Shown: piece after piece, positions 34,367-46,900 of the stretch
How positions within the stretch are numbered: the first letter of the stretch is position 1
Layout: every line of letters starts with the position of its first letter
NCBI RefSeq assembly: GCF_021869535.1
Contig: NW_026262604.1
Span: 55,266,247 to 55,330,246, forward strand
Reading direction: 5' to 3'
DNA from: Mytilus californianus
Taxonomy: Eukaryota; Mollusca; Bivalvia; Mytilida; Mytilidae
DNA length: 64,000 bases
Notes under the pieces: generated by a model
Told to the model about the DNA's origin: nothing
Databases searched by the model: none
The model's input: the letters and a program-made list of their open reading frames with translations, nothing else
Made by a program: the position numbers and the translations under genes

Positions 34367-35820
34367 ATTCAACTAGAACGGGATAGTGCGCCATAAGTTA
34401 AATTAACTTTATTTTTTCTTTGATTGCCATACATTGATTACAAAAAATAAACCCACCATCTTATTAAATTCAAGCGCTAGCCACTTGCACGAAAAATGCG
34501 TAATACACTTTTTCTGCTTTGTTTTACAAGACATTTGCTATAATACAGAAAAATATCAGTTACTCATTCGACATAGACATATTGTTATTGTTTAGGAACT
34601 ACTTTACAGGATGCCGAGAGTATGGAGGGCCATTTTACAGTATGACTGCCAAAATGAATATAGTGACAAAGTTATTAGATAACACTACATTAACATATAA
34701 TCGGATTTTTTGGCGTAAACATTCCTTAGGTGCGAACATTCGAACATTCGAATCTTTGAAATATAGTATGTGTTTGATGAAGATCTAGCACACTAAATGA
34801 CATTAAAGTAGTCTAAGAGATATGGGACGCACGATCGGTCTTATTCGTTTATTCTCAACGAAACACACTAGTAACGGGTTTTACTACTGAAACGGTCATT
34901 TTAAACTGAACAACTCTTAAATGCCTGAATTTACCGCAAGGAAAAATGTCAAGATCTTTTTCAGTTGTTCAGTACATGTTCAGTACACTAACTATCGCGA
35001 TCGATTAAGTACCAGTTAGTACTGATTCAGGTAATTAAGAAAAAACGCGTAGCGTTAAATCTAGTACTGTTAAGTTCATTTTAGTACACGTCAGTTCATC
35101 AATAGAATCGTTGTCCAGTACTTTTCAGTGTATCAAAATAATATGAGGATTGCTTCCATTTGATTAGCAGAGGAATCGTAATAAAAAAGCGGAAAAAAAT
35201 GAATAACAATAATAAACAAATAAATATAAAGAGACATAATCGGCAACAGGACTGTGGATACACGTTTTTGTTAACATGCGTTTCATTTTCATAAATTGGT
35301 AAAATTAACATGAATAATAACTGTTAAAATATTTATTTGTATGGAACCATTTTAAATTCTGATAATTATTCTTTAATGGGTACGCAATTATAAGATATTG
35401 ACGACTGTAAACTGAGAGTTCAGCCGTAATGATTAGAATGATGAAAAATCCCGATAGCTTTCGAAAATATCCACGCTATGATTTCGCGCCATTTGTCTTT
35501 TGACAGTTACTTGCTGTGTCCGACTGAAGTAACATAAGTATAAATTTTTAAAACATTTTGACAGTTTCGAGTGATATACTTATACATTCCTTACTTTACA
35601 AAAGTGTTTGTTTGATTTGTGAACTAGTTGAATGATCATTAACTGTTTATATCCGACGACTTTCACAAGATGTCAAGAAGGGGGTTTGGTTATACAACTG
35701 TTCATTGAAATTCCTGTTCTTCGACATTTAAAACAAAATAATCTAAAACGAGAAGCTGTTCAATTTCAAGCATTAATGGTATACAATTTAGCCTTAGCAT
35801 CAAAATAAACATGGACAGCA
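34367..35820. other. Unassigned part of the element core
   Basis: AT-rich, without recognised genes. Several AGTACTG/CAGTAC motifs cluster at 34960-35130. The frame at 34519-34788 has no recognisable family. Confidence 0.4.
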
Positions 35821-35955
35821 GGGGCGGATCCCCAACCCAGGATAAAACGGGGGTCCAACCTTGAGTCCCCATTCAAAAGCATTGATCATCAAAAAAGGGG
35901 GGGTTCCAAACCTGGAATACCCCCCCCCCCCCCCCCCCCACTTTTGAATCCCCCA
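35821..35955. repeat. Short G/C-run repeat with complementary ends
   Basis: GGGGCGGATCCCCAACCC at the left, AAAGGGGGGGTTCCAAACC in the middle, a 20-bp C run (35920-35939) and TTTGAATCCCCCACTGGG at the right. The G- and C-rich blocks can pair. I recall this as a common mussel repeat. Confidence 0.6.
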
Positions 35956-36679
35956 CTGGGCAGCTCAGCTCTGTAACATCAGTGACAAGCATAACAAGGG
36001 AGCTGCCTGTCGAGCCTAGACCATGTAGACTATTATATTAGTGTAATAGTCCAAGATCGGACGAATAGAACTTAACATTCTTTTATATGGAAAAAGTAAA
36101 GCATTTGCTATAAATGGTTTTTCAACATTTTATTTAATACAATCAGAAGTCAAAGTTTTATTTTTATACACCAATCTCAAGTTTTTTTAAGAAGGAGTTA
36201 CCAAACAGCTGCTCCGCGCAATCGGTTCCTACTGTGACATATTAACATAAGTATTGTGACATATGAAATTGACTGGAAAGTAAACACACTCGAAAGTCGT
36301 CCATTTTGATGTAAAAAAAAAAACACTTTGTTAGGTAAAAGTGGCCCATGTGTCACTTTCGGTTTGAAAATTTCCCATTAAAAGATATGTTTTTCCTATA
36401 TAATGTAACTGAATGCAAAGATGAATTCTGGTAGGAAAAAATGTAAAATTTATCATTGCTAAGACATTATTTTGTCATATCCCATGATATTTCTTAACAA
36501 TTTTTGTTTCTGTCAGGTACATGTCTAAAACTGCCAAAACGGGTGTATTACATTTGCATAGATTTGGGGATTAACATACATGACATATGTTACATTTGCA
36601 CACAAAAAAAAATTTCACATTTGTGCACTTTAACCTATAGATCTACCTGTATATTTAGCATGCTATTAAATACTCCAAT
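35956..36679. other. Unassigned
   Basis: No gene or recognised repeat. The frame at 36504-36692 looks incidental. Confidence 0.4.
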
Positions 36680-36759
36680 CTTAATTGTCTAGGATTGTCA
36701 GTTTTACTATCAAAGGTTTGGTGGTTCTCTCATGGTACTTCAACTTCCTACACCAATAT

Positions 36760-36890
36760 ACACAAAACCTCAAGGAAATAGCACATACACAGATCTCAAG
36801 GAAATAGCACATACACAGACATCCAGGAAATAACACAATAGTCAAAATAGTGCTGAAAGTGGCGTTAAACACCAATCAATCAATATATAT
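36760..36890 (+). repeat. Short tandem block and SINE-like 3' tail
   Basis: Three copies of a CAAGGAAATAGCACATACAC-type unit (about 36772-36838) are followed by GTGGCGTTAAACACCAATCA and a CAAT/AT-rich end. The GGCGTTAAAC...(CAAT)n ending resembles the 3' tail of molluscan SINEs. The body was not recognised. Confidence 0.45.
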
Positions 36891-37091
36891 ATAATGCTTT
36901 TCATGAATTTGTTTACCTACACTTACTTATTTTGCTTGTTAATCTAAATCTGTAAGAAATTATGTGTTTTCAATACTTGTTGATTTTTGAATTTGTATGG
37001 GGAAAACAACAAACAATGATACACAGAAGAAGAAAAGGCTGTATAGTTTATTGATGAATTTAGCGTCACACCTAATTCTTTATATTTTTTG

Positions 37092-37876
37092 TCGAGCCTG
37101 TGACTTTTGTCGCAGAAAGCTCGACATAGGGATAGTGATCCGGCGGCGGCGGCGTTAGCTAACTTCTTAAAAGCTTTATATTTTAGAAGGTGGAAGACCT
37201 GGATGCTTCATACTTTGTATATAGATGCCTCATGTTACGAAGTTTCCGTCAGTCACATGTTCAATGTCCTTGACCTCATTTTCATGTTTCAGTGACTACT
37301 TGAAAAAAAAGTTAAGATTTTTTGTAATGTTAATTTCTCTCTTATTATGAGTAATAGGATAACTATATTTGGTATGTGCGTACCTTGCAAGGTCCTCATG
37401 CCCGTCAGACAGTTTTCACTTGACCTCGACCTCGTTTCATTGATCAGTGAACAAGGTTAAGTTTTGGTGGTCAAGTCCATATCTCAGATACTAGAAGCAA
37501 TAGGTCTAGTATATTCGGTGTATGGAAGGACTGTAAGGTGTACATGTCCAACTGGCAGGTGTCATTTGACCTTGACCTTGACCTCATTTTCATGGTTCAG
37601 TGGTTATAGTTAAGTTTTTGTGTTTTGGTCTTAAACTATACGCAATAGGTCAACTATATTTGTTGTATGGAAGAATTGTTAGCTGTACATGCCTGCCTGG
37701 CATAGTTCATCTGACATTGACCTCATTTTCATGGTTCATTGGTCAATGTTTAGTTATCTTGGTTAGTGTTAAGTTTATGTGACAGTTGTAATAAAACTTT
37801 ATATTTAGGACTATCAACATAATATCAGTGATTAGTAAAGAAGGCGAGACATTTCAGTTTGTGCACTCTTGTTGAT
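37092..37876 (+). repeat. Dispersed repeat family F, near full length
   Basis: Starts TGTCGAGCCTGTGACTTTTG, passes a short GGCGGC run, has repeated TTGACCTCATTTTCATGGTTC blocks at about 190-bp spacing, and ends GAGACATTTCAGTTTGTGCAC. The copy at 59000-60083 is the same unit in the opposite orientation, with matching ends. Open frames inside (37107-37295, 37600-37782) are incidental. Confidence 0.88.
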
Positions 37877-38110
37877 GAAGTCTAGCTGGCAGGTGTCTTC
37901 TGACCTTGACTTCATCTTCATGGTTCAGTGGTCAAAGTTAAGTTTTTGAGTTTTGGTCTTTTTTTCTAATACTATATGCAATAGGTCATCTATATTCGGT
38001 GTATGGAAATATTTTATGATGTACATGTCAGTCTTGCAGGTTTTATTTGACCTTGACCTCATTTTCACGCTTCATTGCTCAGTGTTACGTTTTTGTGTTT
38101 TGGTCTGTTT
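37877..38110 (+). repeat. Dispersed repeat family F, internal fragment
   Basis: An extra GGCAGGTGTCTTCTGACC ... TTGACCTCATTTTCACGC segment directly after the full copy, equivalent to one or two internal monomers. Confidence 0.75.
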
Positions 38111-38700
38111 TTAGCTCATCGGGGCCCAAACGGCCCCATGTGAGCTTATGCCATCACTTGGCGTCCGTCGTCGTCTGTAGTCGTCGTCTGTCGTCGTAAA
38201 CTATTTCAAAAATGTTCTCCTCTAAAACTACTGGGCCAAATACCTTTAAACTTTAACTTAATGTTCCTTAGGGTATCTAGTTTATAAATTGTATCCGAAG
38301 TTTTGATCCATCGACAAACATGGCCGCATGGCTAAAAATAGAACATAGGGGTCAAATGGAGTTTTTGGCATATATCTCAAAAACTAAAGCTTTTAAAGCA
38401 ATCTGACATGGGGTAAAAATGTTCAGTTAGTCAAGATCTATCAGCTATGAAATTTTCAGACGAATCGAATAACCCATTGTTGGGTTGCTGCCACCGAATT
38501 GGTAGTTTTAACAAAATTTTGCAGTTTTTTGTTATCATTTTGAATATTATTATAGATATATATAAACTGTAAGCAGCAATAATGTTCAGCAAAGTAAGAT
38601 CTACAAAAAAGGTAAAAAAATATGACCAAAATTGTCAATTGACCCCTTAAGGAGTTATTGCCCTTTAAAGACAATTTTACACAATTTACAATGAACAGTG
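38111..38700 (+). repeat. Dispersed repeat family H
   Basis: Starts TAGCTCATCGGGGCCCAAAC, then CACTTGGCGTCCGTCGTC, AACTACTGGGCCAAATACC, GACAAACATGGCCGCATGGC and TTGACCCCTTAAGGAGTTAT. This order is familiar from mollusc genomes. A short related piece (CACTTGGCGTCCGTCAACC) is at 55755-55775. No coding content. Confidence 0.7.
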
Positions 38701-40919
38701 CCGAATGTTGGTACTGTATGATGTTTGTTCTTCTTTAATAAATAAATCATTTATTTACTGATTCACATATGAAGTTGAAACTCTATAGTAATGTTCAGAT
38801 TTGTTCGTATCTTTTATAAATTCTTCCTTCTTTAAATACCCAAGACCTAAGTTGGAATACTTACAAAAAAGTTTAATAACGATACAAAGGAAACATTGTA
38901 AAGAAACTTGATGTTCGATCTACAAAAACTGATAATACTTTTTTCATTACGTGTTTTGAAACGACCAATTCTTAATTGAATAAGGAAAATAAGATGATCT
39001 CAGATTATCATGAAGTTAGTAAATATGATAAATGCCGCACACCATACTTGAAAGGGTAGATAACTCGCATTAAATTAATCAATAATGAAAGACAGGAATA
39101 TTTTAAATATTTCAAGGGTCTATCCTTACCAAAGAGGTAAGTAAAACTTACAAGTGATTTTTTTTTTTTTATTTCGTATGAAGAATTTAGATTGTTTTCA
39201 TTCTCAAACAAAACAGTAAAGTTTCAATATTGCAATTGAAATAACTTATGGTCACTTATGGAAAGCCAATGGATCCAGATTTCAAAATAAAATTACATTT
39301 ATAAGTTCATTGTGTCCAATAGCTCCTCTAGAATAACCTTTAAACACGATCAAACGCTCAAATCCAAAGTTTAAAAGCCAAAGATGTAAGAGTATCCGAC
39401 AATTTGAAAATTAAGATGAACAAAAAAAGAGCTAAAGAAAGCCAATCGATCAACAGATCAGCTTTGCCACGAAGGATTGTTAATGTGTGCAAGTAATGTA
39501 CTTCCGTAAAAAGGGGGGTGGGGGGGTTATGTACTTCCGTAAAAAGGGGGGATTCTATTACAAGAATAACCGGTCATTTAGTGTTTTGTTTCCTACACAA
39601 CAAAACCATTTCCATTTACAAACTCCTCCTGGAAAACAATATCCGCATGAACTCATCTATGCATGTTATTTGTAAATAGTATAATGTTGCTGTAATCAAA
39701 ACTATACATATGTGATTGTCATAGAAAAAATGACGAAATCTGAAAAAAACCAAGTTGTGTCGTAAGGAAGGTATATACCGATAAACGTAGAAGATGACGA
39801 CAGTAGAAACATACTTATAAAGAAAATGTTATGTTATTGCTAATAAGACAACTATCTCTAATTGACCAAATGGCATAAAACTCGTAAAGGTCAACGTACG
39901 ACCTTCAACAATAATCAAAACCAATACTGCATTTTTAAAATACCCAGCCAAGACAACGTAGATTAGTTTAAACAGGTTTATATCTAAGTGTACTAAATCA
40001 TCAATCCGTGCACATCCAATAGATTAAGCGTAAAGACGTCGTAACAGTGTGGGTATTGTTAATATTCAAGTATCACATTTTTAAAAGAACTTGGAAATTG
40101 ATAATACATGTGCGTATATTTCTAGAATTATATAAACTCCAGTTACTCTAGCACTGTTTTGCTGTACCGAACTTCAAAGTAGCCAAGCATGTAGTAGTAG
40201 TAGTATTAATAGACATTTGCGAAAACTGTCGGTCACCTACGATTAAGACTACAATTAGTAGCATTCGATCTTGGGTCGTCTCAAAGCGCAAATATAAACC
40301 GTTCCAAAGCAAAGTCTAGCTCATCCATGATGTTTTTCTCTCGTTGAAAAATGCGTTTTTTTTAAGAATTATATGATGTAATGTGTACACATTATTCATT
40401 GTACATCTTGTCATCCAGATACAGCATGCTGTTAATGTGCGGGTTATAACAGAATTGACAGACATCATTTAATAAATTTTACATGAGACATAAAAAAATC
40501 ATTTTGTTGCTGGCAATGCGTAAAGAAATGGCGATCAACTAAGAAACAAGGTTGACAATATTCAATGTTAATGCTAAGACATAAATTTTCCATATAGTTT
40601 TTTTTTAAACAAATGAGAGGATACAGAGGCTTGTGTGCTTAAGAACAGTTCATTGTTCATAGCATTATACTTGCCGATTTGTATATATATTTTTTTTTTT
40701 ATTTGTCCATGTTTTCGGTATAAATTATTAAAAAATACACGAAAATATCATTGTACATTATCAATGGGTGTATTTGTGTCTAATATTTGTCCAACTCTGT
40801 AGACAGTAAAATAGATGTACTCAAATAGTTGGAATTTTACTATCATTTTTTTGTTCAACATGATTAAACAAGATCAATACCAGACGTGGACCTGCGTCAG
40901 TGCATGTAATTGATTGAAG
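38701..40919. other. Unassigned part of the element core
   Basis: No gene was recognised. It contains a short tandem duplication of ATGTACTTCCGTAAAAAGGG (39496-39556) and a GTA microsatellite at about 40192-40206. The frame at 39487-39675 translates the duplication. Confidence 0.4.
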
Positions 40920-41400
40920 TTGGATGTATACTGAAGCATACATGACCATCACCTTCCATCGAAGGCAAGGGAAGAGAAATTTCCTTAAACACTGAGTCTT
41001 ATAAAATTCAAGCTATCGGAAAACAGGAAGTGGCTTCATGGTTGATATACAAATTTCTCCAACGCTGCAACTCATAACTATCAAGCAGCAGACCAAATAT
41101 CAAATCATTCCCTTCTATACAACCCAAAAGATGTTTGACGAAAATTTATCTTGCATCGCGCGAGTCTTGTAAAATTTCAAACCAACGGAAAATAGGATGT
41201 AGCTGCAAGGCAAATGCTTACACGTCGCAACTCAAAATTATTTAGCTGCAGACCAAATATCAAGATTCAGTATCTTTGATAGAGACCAGGAAAACTTTTA
41301 AAGAAAAGTTTTGTATGCAAGGTCTTTCGGATGGATAGACGGACGGATAAATTCGAGCAGTAACTAGACCTGCTTTCGCCTCCATCGACGAAGGTAAACA
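40920..41400 (+). repeat. Repeat with two diverged internal copies
   Basis: GCAGCAGACCAAATATCAAAT near 41082 and GCTGCAGACCAAATATCAAG near 41244 mark two copies about 162 bp apart. It ends with GGATGGATAGACGGACGG and CCTCCATCGACGAAGGTAAAC. Confidence 0.6.
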
Positions 41401-42119
41401 TGACTTCCGAATTCTGATTTGTTTTTGTGCAATTTTCTTTATAGTGATTTTAGGAATCATTTGAGTATAGACGAGTTTTTTCATGGTATTGATAATTCTT
41501 CTTCTCCAATAAACATGGTCTGATCTAGTGTGATCAAAGCATCAGCAGTAACCCATGAGCCGTGACCGGTACTATTTTCCTCAAAATGTACTTTCGAGTG
41601 CACTTATGACGATCAAAAAAAGTTATCCGCAAAATTTTCCGTTGATTAAAAGGGATACTAGTAATAGGTTCAAAGGTATATCTGGCCAGAAGAAATGGTT
41701 AAAAGACTATTCAAGTCGGTTCGGGAGTAGTTTGGGATACAAAAGTGTAATAGTAAAAACGAAGGACATACATATTTCAAAAGCACTGTTCTACGGAGGG
41801 CTTAAAATTATATTGCAGTAATTGCTAAAAGACAAATTTTTGGTTATAACGTGAGAGAAGTACTTTGTTTTTCGGAGAACGCGCATTGTTCTCTGCGGTT
41901 TTTGGTGGGCACCAAAATATATCTGAACAGACCTCCAGTATTGACACCTTATACAAGAAAATAGATTGTTCGAAAACCCCAGAATATGTAGAGAAAGTCT
42001 ATAAATTTCAACAGACGTATAACACTCTATAGAGTAAAGTGTTAACGGATGATAAAAAAATACAAAGTAATGGGGATTTTATGGTGACATATTGAATACA
42101 GCGATGCAAAGTCAATCTT
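41401..42119 (+). other. Unassigned; one 88-codon open frame
   Basis: The frame at 41555-41821 starts at ATG and is Lys/Ser-rich without a recognised domain, signal peptide or motif. No splice or poly(A) context supports it as a gene. It could be a decayed fragment of something older. Confidence 0.3.
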
Positions 42120-42837
42120 TATAAAGTTACAGGAGGTATCAAAAGCCTATAGCTTTATAAGGTGACCAGAGGTAACCAAAGCCAATATCTGTGTAATGTG
42201 ACCAGAGATAACCAAAACCACTATCTGTGTAAAGAGACCGGAAGTAACGAAATTCAATATCTGTAAAGGTTGACCAGAGGTAACCATCATCATTAATATC
42301 TAAGTAGGGTGACCAGAGGTAACCAAAGCCAATATCTGTGAAAGGTGATCAAAAGTAACCAAAGTCAATCCTTATAAAGTTACAAGAGGAATTAAAAGTC
42401 TATAGCTTGATAAGGTGACCAGAGATAACCAAAACCACTATCTGTGTAAGGTGACCGGAAGTAACCAATTTCAATATCTGTATAGGGTGACCAGAGGTAA
42501 CCATCATCATTATTATTTAAGTAAGGTGACCAGAGGTTACCATTATCATTAATATCTTAGGAGGGCGACCAGAGGTAACCAAAGTCAATATATTTATAAA
42601 GTTACAAGAGGTATCAAAGGTGTATAGCTTTAGAAGGTGACCAGAGGTAATCAAAGCCAATATCTGTGTGAGGTGGCTAGAGGTAACCAAAGCCAATATC
42701 TTTATAGGGTGACCAGAGGTCACCATCATCATTAATATCTAAGTAGGGTGACCAGAGGTAACTAAGGCCAATATCTGTGTAAGGTGACCAGAGGTCACCA
42801 AAGTCAATACATTTATAAGGTAACAAGAGGTATCAAA

Positions 42838-43050
42838 ATAAAATTGAGAATGGAAATGGGGAATGTGTCAAAGAGACAACAACCCGACCATAGAGCAGAC
42901 AACAGCCGAAGGCCACCAATGGGTCTTCAATGCAGCGAGAAACTCCCGCACCCGGAGGCGTCCTTCAGCTGGCCCCTAAACAAATATGTATACTAGTTCA
43001 GTGATAATGGACGTCATACTAAACTCCAAATTATACACAAGAAACTAAAT
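42838..43050 (-). repeat. Dispersed repeat family A, inserted in the minisatellite
   Basis: Reverse complement of about 500-725: TTGAGAATGGAAATGGGGAA, CAACAACCCGACC, CACCCGGAGGCGTCC and TTCAGCTGGCCCCTAAAC. Minisatellite units continue on both sides. Confidence 0.92.
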
Positions 43051-43424
43051 AGCTTTATAAGGTGACCAGAGGTAACCAGAGTCAATAACTTTAAAAGGTG
43101 ACGAGAAGTACTAGTAACCAAAGCCAATATATGTGTTAGGTGACCAGAGAAAACCAAAGCTTATATCAATGTAAGGTGACCAGAGGTAACCAAAGCCAAT
43201 ATCTTTTAATGGTTACTACAAGATGTATGAAAAGTATATAGCTTTATAAGGTGACCAGAGGTAACCAAAGCCAATATCTGTGTAAGGTGTCCAGAGAAAA
43301 CCTAAGCTTATATCTGTATACGGTGACCAGTGGTAATCAAAGCAAGCTTATATCTGTGTAAGGTGACCAGAGGTAACCAACGCACATGTCATTGTAAGGT
43401 GACAAGAAGTAACCAAAGCTTCTT

Positions 43425-43795
43425 TTTCTTCTTCCAAGTAAGGAACCGAATTCATACTGAATGTGTATGGTCCCGCGAAAACTTTGCGCACTGCCGGGCA
43501 AGGCAGCAAGTCTTCTCAAAGTTATTTACATTTAAAACATTCACCAATTTACAATTAAAATTATATACACGCTTTGCTGTTTAATTCCTTCCAGAGCCTT
43601 CCAGCTCTGAATCCCTCTATCGTGTCAGCCGATGTTGTTTTAGCTGGTAGTTGATTCCAATCCCGGATGGTCTTTGGGAAGAATGACTGTCCATAGGTGT
43701 CAGTTTTTGTTCTTTTTTGGTAAAAGCGGCCTATACCTCTGGTCCTGCTGTCGTTGGGGATTAGATATTGTTGTCTGTCTATATACAACAATTTC
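43425..43795 (-). mobile_element. LINE 3' fragment, second family
   Basis: The minus-strand frame ending at 43561 is a LINE C-terminus: YLIPNDSRTRG, then KTDTYGQSFFPKTIRDWNQLP and a short acidic/basic end. The 3'UTR follows (CCGGCAGTGCGCAAAGTTTT, ACTTGGAAGAAGAAAAAGAAG). The GAA-rich tail and wording differ from the LINE at 14140-22590, so this is a different family. It is strongly 5'-truncated and inserted in the 36-bp minisatellite. Confidence 0.8.
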
Positions 43796-43954
43796 TTATA
43801 TCTGTGTACGGGGATCAGAGGTAATCAAAGCTTATATCTCTGTAAGGTGACCAGAGGTAACCAAAGCCATTACCAGAGGTAATCAAAGTCATAATTCCTG
43901 TAGGGTGACAAGTGGTAACCAAAGCCAATATCTGTGTTGGATGACTATAGGTTA

Positions 43955-46900
43955 TATATTTCGAACGAAATTTTGGGCCTTTAAAATAGCTTACCCCAGA
44001 AATTCTGTACTATCCCGATGTAGTACTATAAAATAGCTATTCATTGAAGAGTCTCTAATCCCTAGCCTTAAAGAACTATCCAGACAATTGGTTGGAAAGT
44101 GGGTGACCCTAGAGCGTATTTTATCGAATTTGGCTTTATTTTCGAGTTTCGAACGAAATTTAGGGCCTTTAAAAAAGCGTACCCCAGAAATTCTTTACCC
44201 TCCTGTTGTAGTACTATCTTAAAGCTATTTATTAAAGCAGAGTCTATAATCCCTAGCCATAGAGAACTACAGAATTAATGGGTCGGAAAGTGGGTACCCC
44301 AATGCGTATTTCATCGAATTTGACTTTTTTCCGTATTTCGAACGATATTTTCGGCCTTTAAGAATGCCTACCCCAGAAATTCTCTACTATCCCAATGTAG
44401 TACTATATAATAGCTGTTCATTGATGCAGAGTCGCTAATCCCTAGCCATAAAGAACTACCCAGACAATTGGTTGGAAAGTGGGTGATCCTAGAGCGTATT
44501 TTATCGAATTTGGCTTTAGTTCCGTGTTTCGAACGAAATTTATGGCCTTTAAGAAAGCGTACCCCAGAAATTCTTTACCCTCCTGTTGTAGTACTATCTA
44601 AAAGCTATTTATTAAAGCAGAGTCTATAATCCCTAGCCATAGAGAACTACCAAATTAATGGGTCGGAAAGTGAGTACCCCAATGCGTATTTCATCGAATT
44701 TGGCTTTTTTCCGTGTTTCGAACGATATTTTCGGCCTTTAAGAATGCTTACCCCAGAAATTCTCTACTATCCCAATGTATTTTTATATAATAGCTATTCA
44801 TTGAAGCAGAGTCTATAATCCCTAGCCATTAAGACTTACCCAGATGATTGGTTGGAAAGATGGTGACCCGAGAGCGTATTTTATCGAATTTGGCTTTATA
44901 TCCATATTTCGGACGAAATTTTTGACCTTTAAAAAAGCTTACCCAAGAAATTCTTTACCCTCCCGATGTAGAACTATATAATAGCTATTCATCGAAGCAG
45001 AGTCTCTAATCCCTAGCCATTAAGAACTACAGACACAATGGGTCGGAAAGTGGGTACCCCAATGCGTATTTTATAACATTTGGCTTTTTTCCGTTTTTCG
45101 AACGAAATTTTGGGCCTTTAAAATAGCTTACCCCAAAAAATCTCTACTATCCCGATGTAGTACTATATAATAGCTATTCATTGAAGCAAAGTCTATAATC
45201 CCTAGCCATACAGAACTACCCAGACAATTCGTAGGAAAGTGGGTGACCCTAGAGCGTATTTTATCGAATTTGGCTTTATTTCCATGTTTCGGACGAAATG
45301 TTCGGCCTTTAAGAATGCTTACCCCAAAAAATCTTTACGATCCCAATATAGCACTATATTATAGTTATTCATTGAAGCAGAATCTCTAATCCCAAGCCTA
45401 TAAAACTACCCAGACAATTGGTTGGAAAGTGGGTGATCCTAGAGCGTATTTCATCGAATTTGGCTTTATTTCCGTGTTTCGAACGACATTTTGGGCCTTT
45501 AAGAAAAATTACCCCAGAAATTCTTTACCCTCCCGATGTAGTACTATATAATAGCTAATCATTGAAGTAGAGTCTATAATCTCTAGCCATAAAGATCTAC
45601 AGAAACAATGGGTCGGAAAGTGGGTACCCCAATGGAAATTTTATAAAATTTGGCTTTTTTTCCGTGTTTCGAACGAAATTTAGGGCCTTTAAAATATCTC
45701 ACCCCAGACATTATGTACTATTCCGATGTAGAACGATACAATAGCTATTCATTGAAGCAGAGTCTCTAATCCCTACCCATAAAGAACTACCCAGACAATT
45801 TGTTGGAAAGTGGGTGACCATTAAGCGTATTTTATCGAATTTGGCTTTATTTCGGTGCTTCGAACGATATTTTGAACCTTTAAAATAGCTTACCCCAGAA
45901 ATTCTGTACTATCCCGATGTAGTACTATAAAATAGCTATTCATTGAAGAGTCTCTAATCCCTAGCCTTAAAGAACTATCCAGACAATTGGTTGGAAAGTG
46001 GGTGACCCTAGAGCGTATTTTATCGAATTTCTCTTTATTTCCGAGTTTCGAACGAAATTTAGGGCCTTTAAAAAAGCGTACCCCAGAAATTCTTTACCCT
46101 CCTGTTGTAGTACTATCTTAAAGCTATTTATTAAAGCAGAGTCTATAATCCCTAGCCATAGAGAACTACAGAATTAATGGGTCGGAAAGTGGGTACCCCA
46201 ATGCGTATTTCATCGAATTTGACTTTTTTCCGTATTTCGAACGATATTTTCGGCCTTTAAGAATGCCTACACCAGAAATTCTCTACTATCCCAATGTAGT
46301 ACTATATAATAGCTGTTCATTGATGCAGAGTCGCTAATCCCTAGCCATGAAGAACTACCCAGATAATTGGTTGGAAAGTGGGTGACCCTAGAGCGTATTT
46401 TATCGAATTTGGCTTTAGTTCCGTGTTTCCAACGAAATTTATGGCCTTTAAGAAAGCGCACCCCAGAAATTCTTTACCCTCCTGTTGTAGTACTATCTAA
46501 AAGCTATTTATTAAAGCAGAGTCTATAATCCCTAGCCATAGAAAACTACCAAATTAATGGGTCGGAAAGTGAGTACCCCAATGCGTATTTCATCGAATTT
46601 GGCTTTTTTCCGTGTTTCGAACGATATTTTCGGCCTTTCAGAATGCTTACCACAGAAATTCTCTACTATCCCAATGTATTTTTATATAATAGCTATTCAT
46701 TGAAGCAGAGTCTATAATCCCTAGCCATTAAGACTTACCCAGATGATTGGTTGGAAAGATGGTGACCCGAGAGCGTATTTTATCGAATTTGGCTTTGTAT
46801 CCATATTTCGGGCGAAATTTTCGACCTTTAAAAAAGCTTACCCAAGAAATTCTTTACCCTCCCGATGTAGAACTATATAATAGCTATTCATCGAAGCAGA

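Larger units (their letters stand above)
42120..43954 (+). repeat. 36-bp minisatellite, interrupted twice
   Basis: The unit GGTGACCAGAGGTAACCAAA plus GCCAATATCTGTGTAA recurs at about 36-40 bp through the whole interval. It is broken by an inverted family A copy (42838-43050) and by a LINE 3' fragment (43425-43795). The frames at 42517-42732, 42784-42996 and 43330-43584 derive from the repeat and its insertions. It abuts satellite array 2. Confidence 0.93.

Noticed and set aside
41555-41821. 88-codon frame as the transposase remnant of the 22-kb element
   Set aside because: It shows no catalytic, zinc-finger or helix-turn-helix motif of any transposase family known to me.
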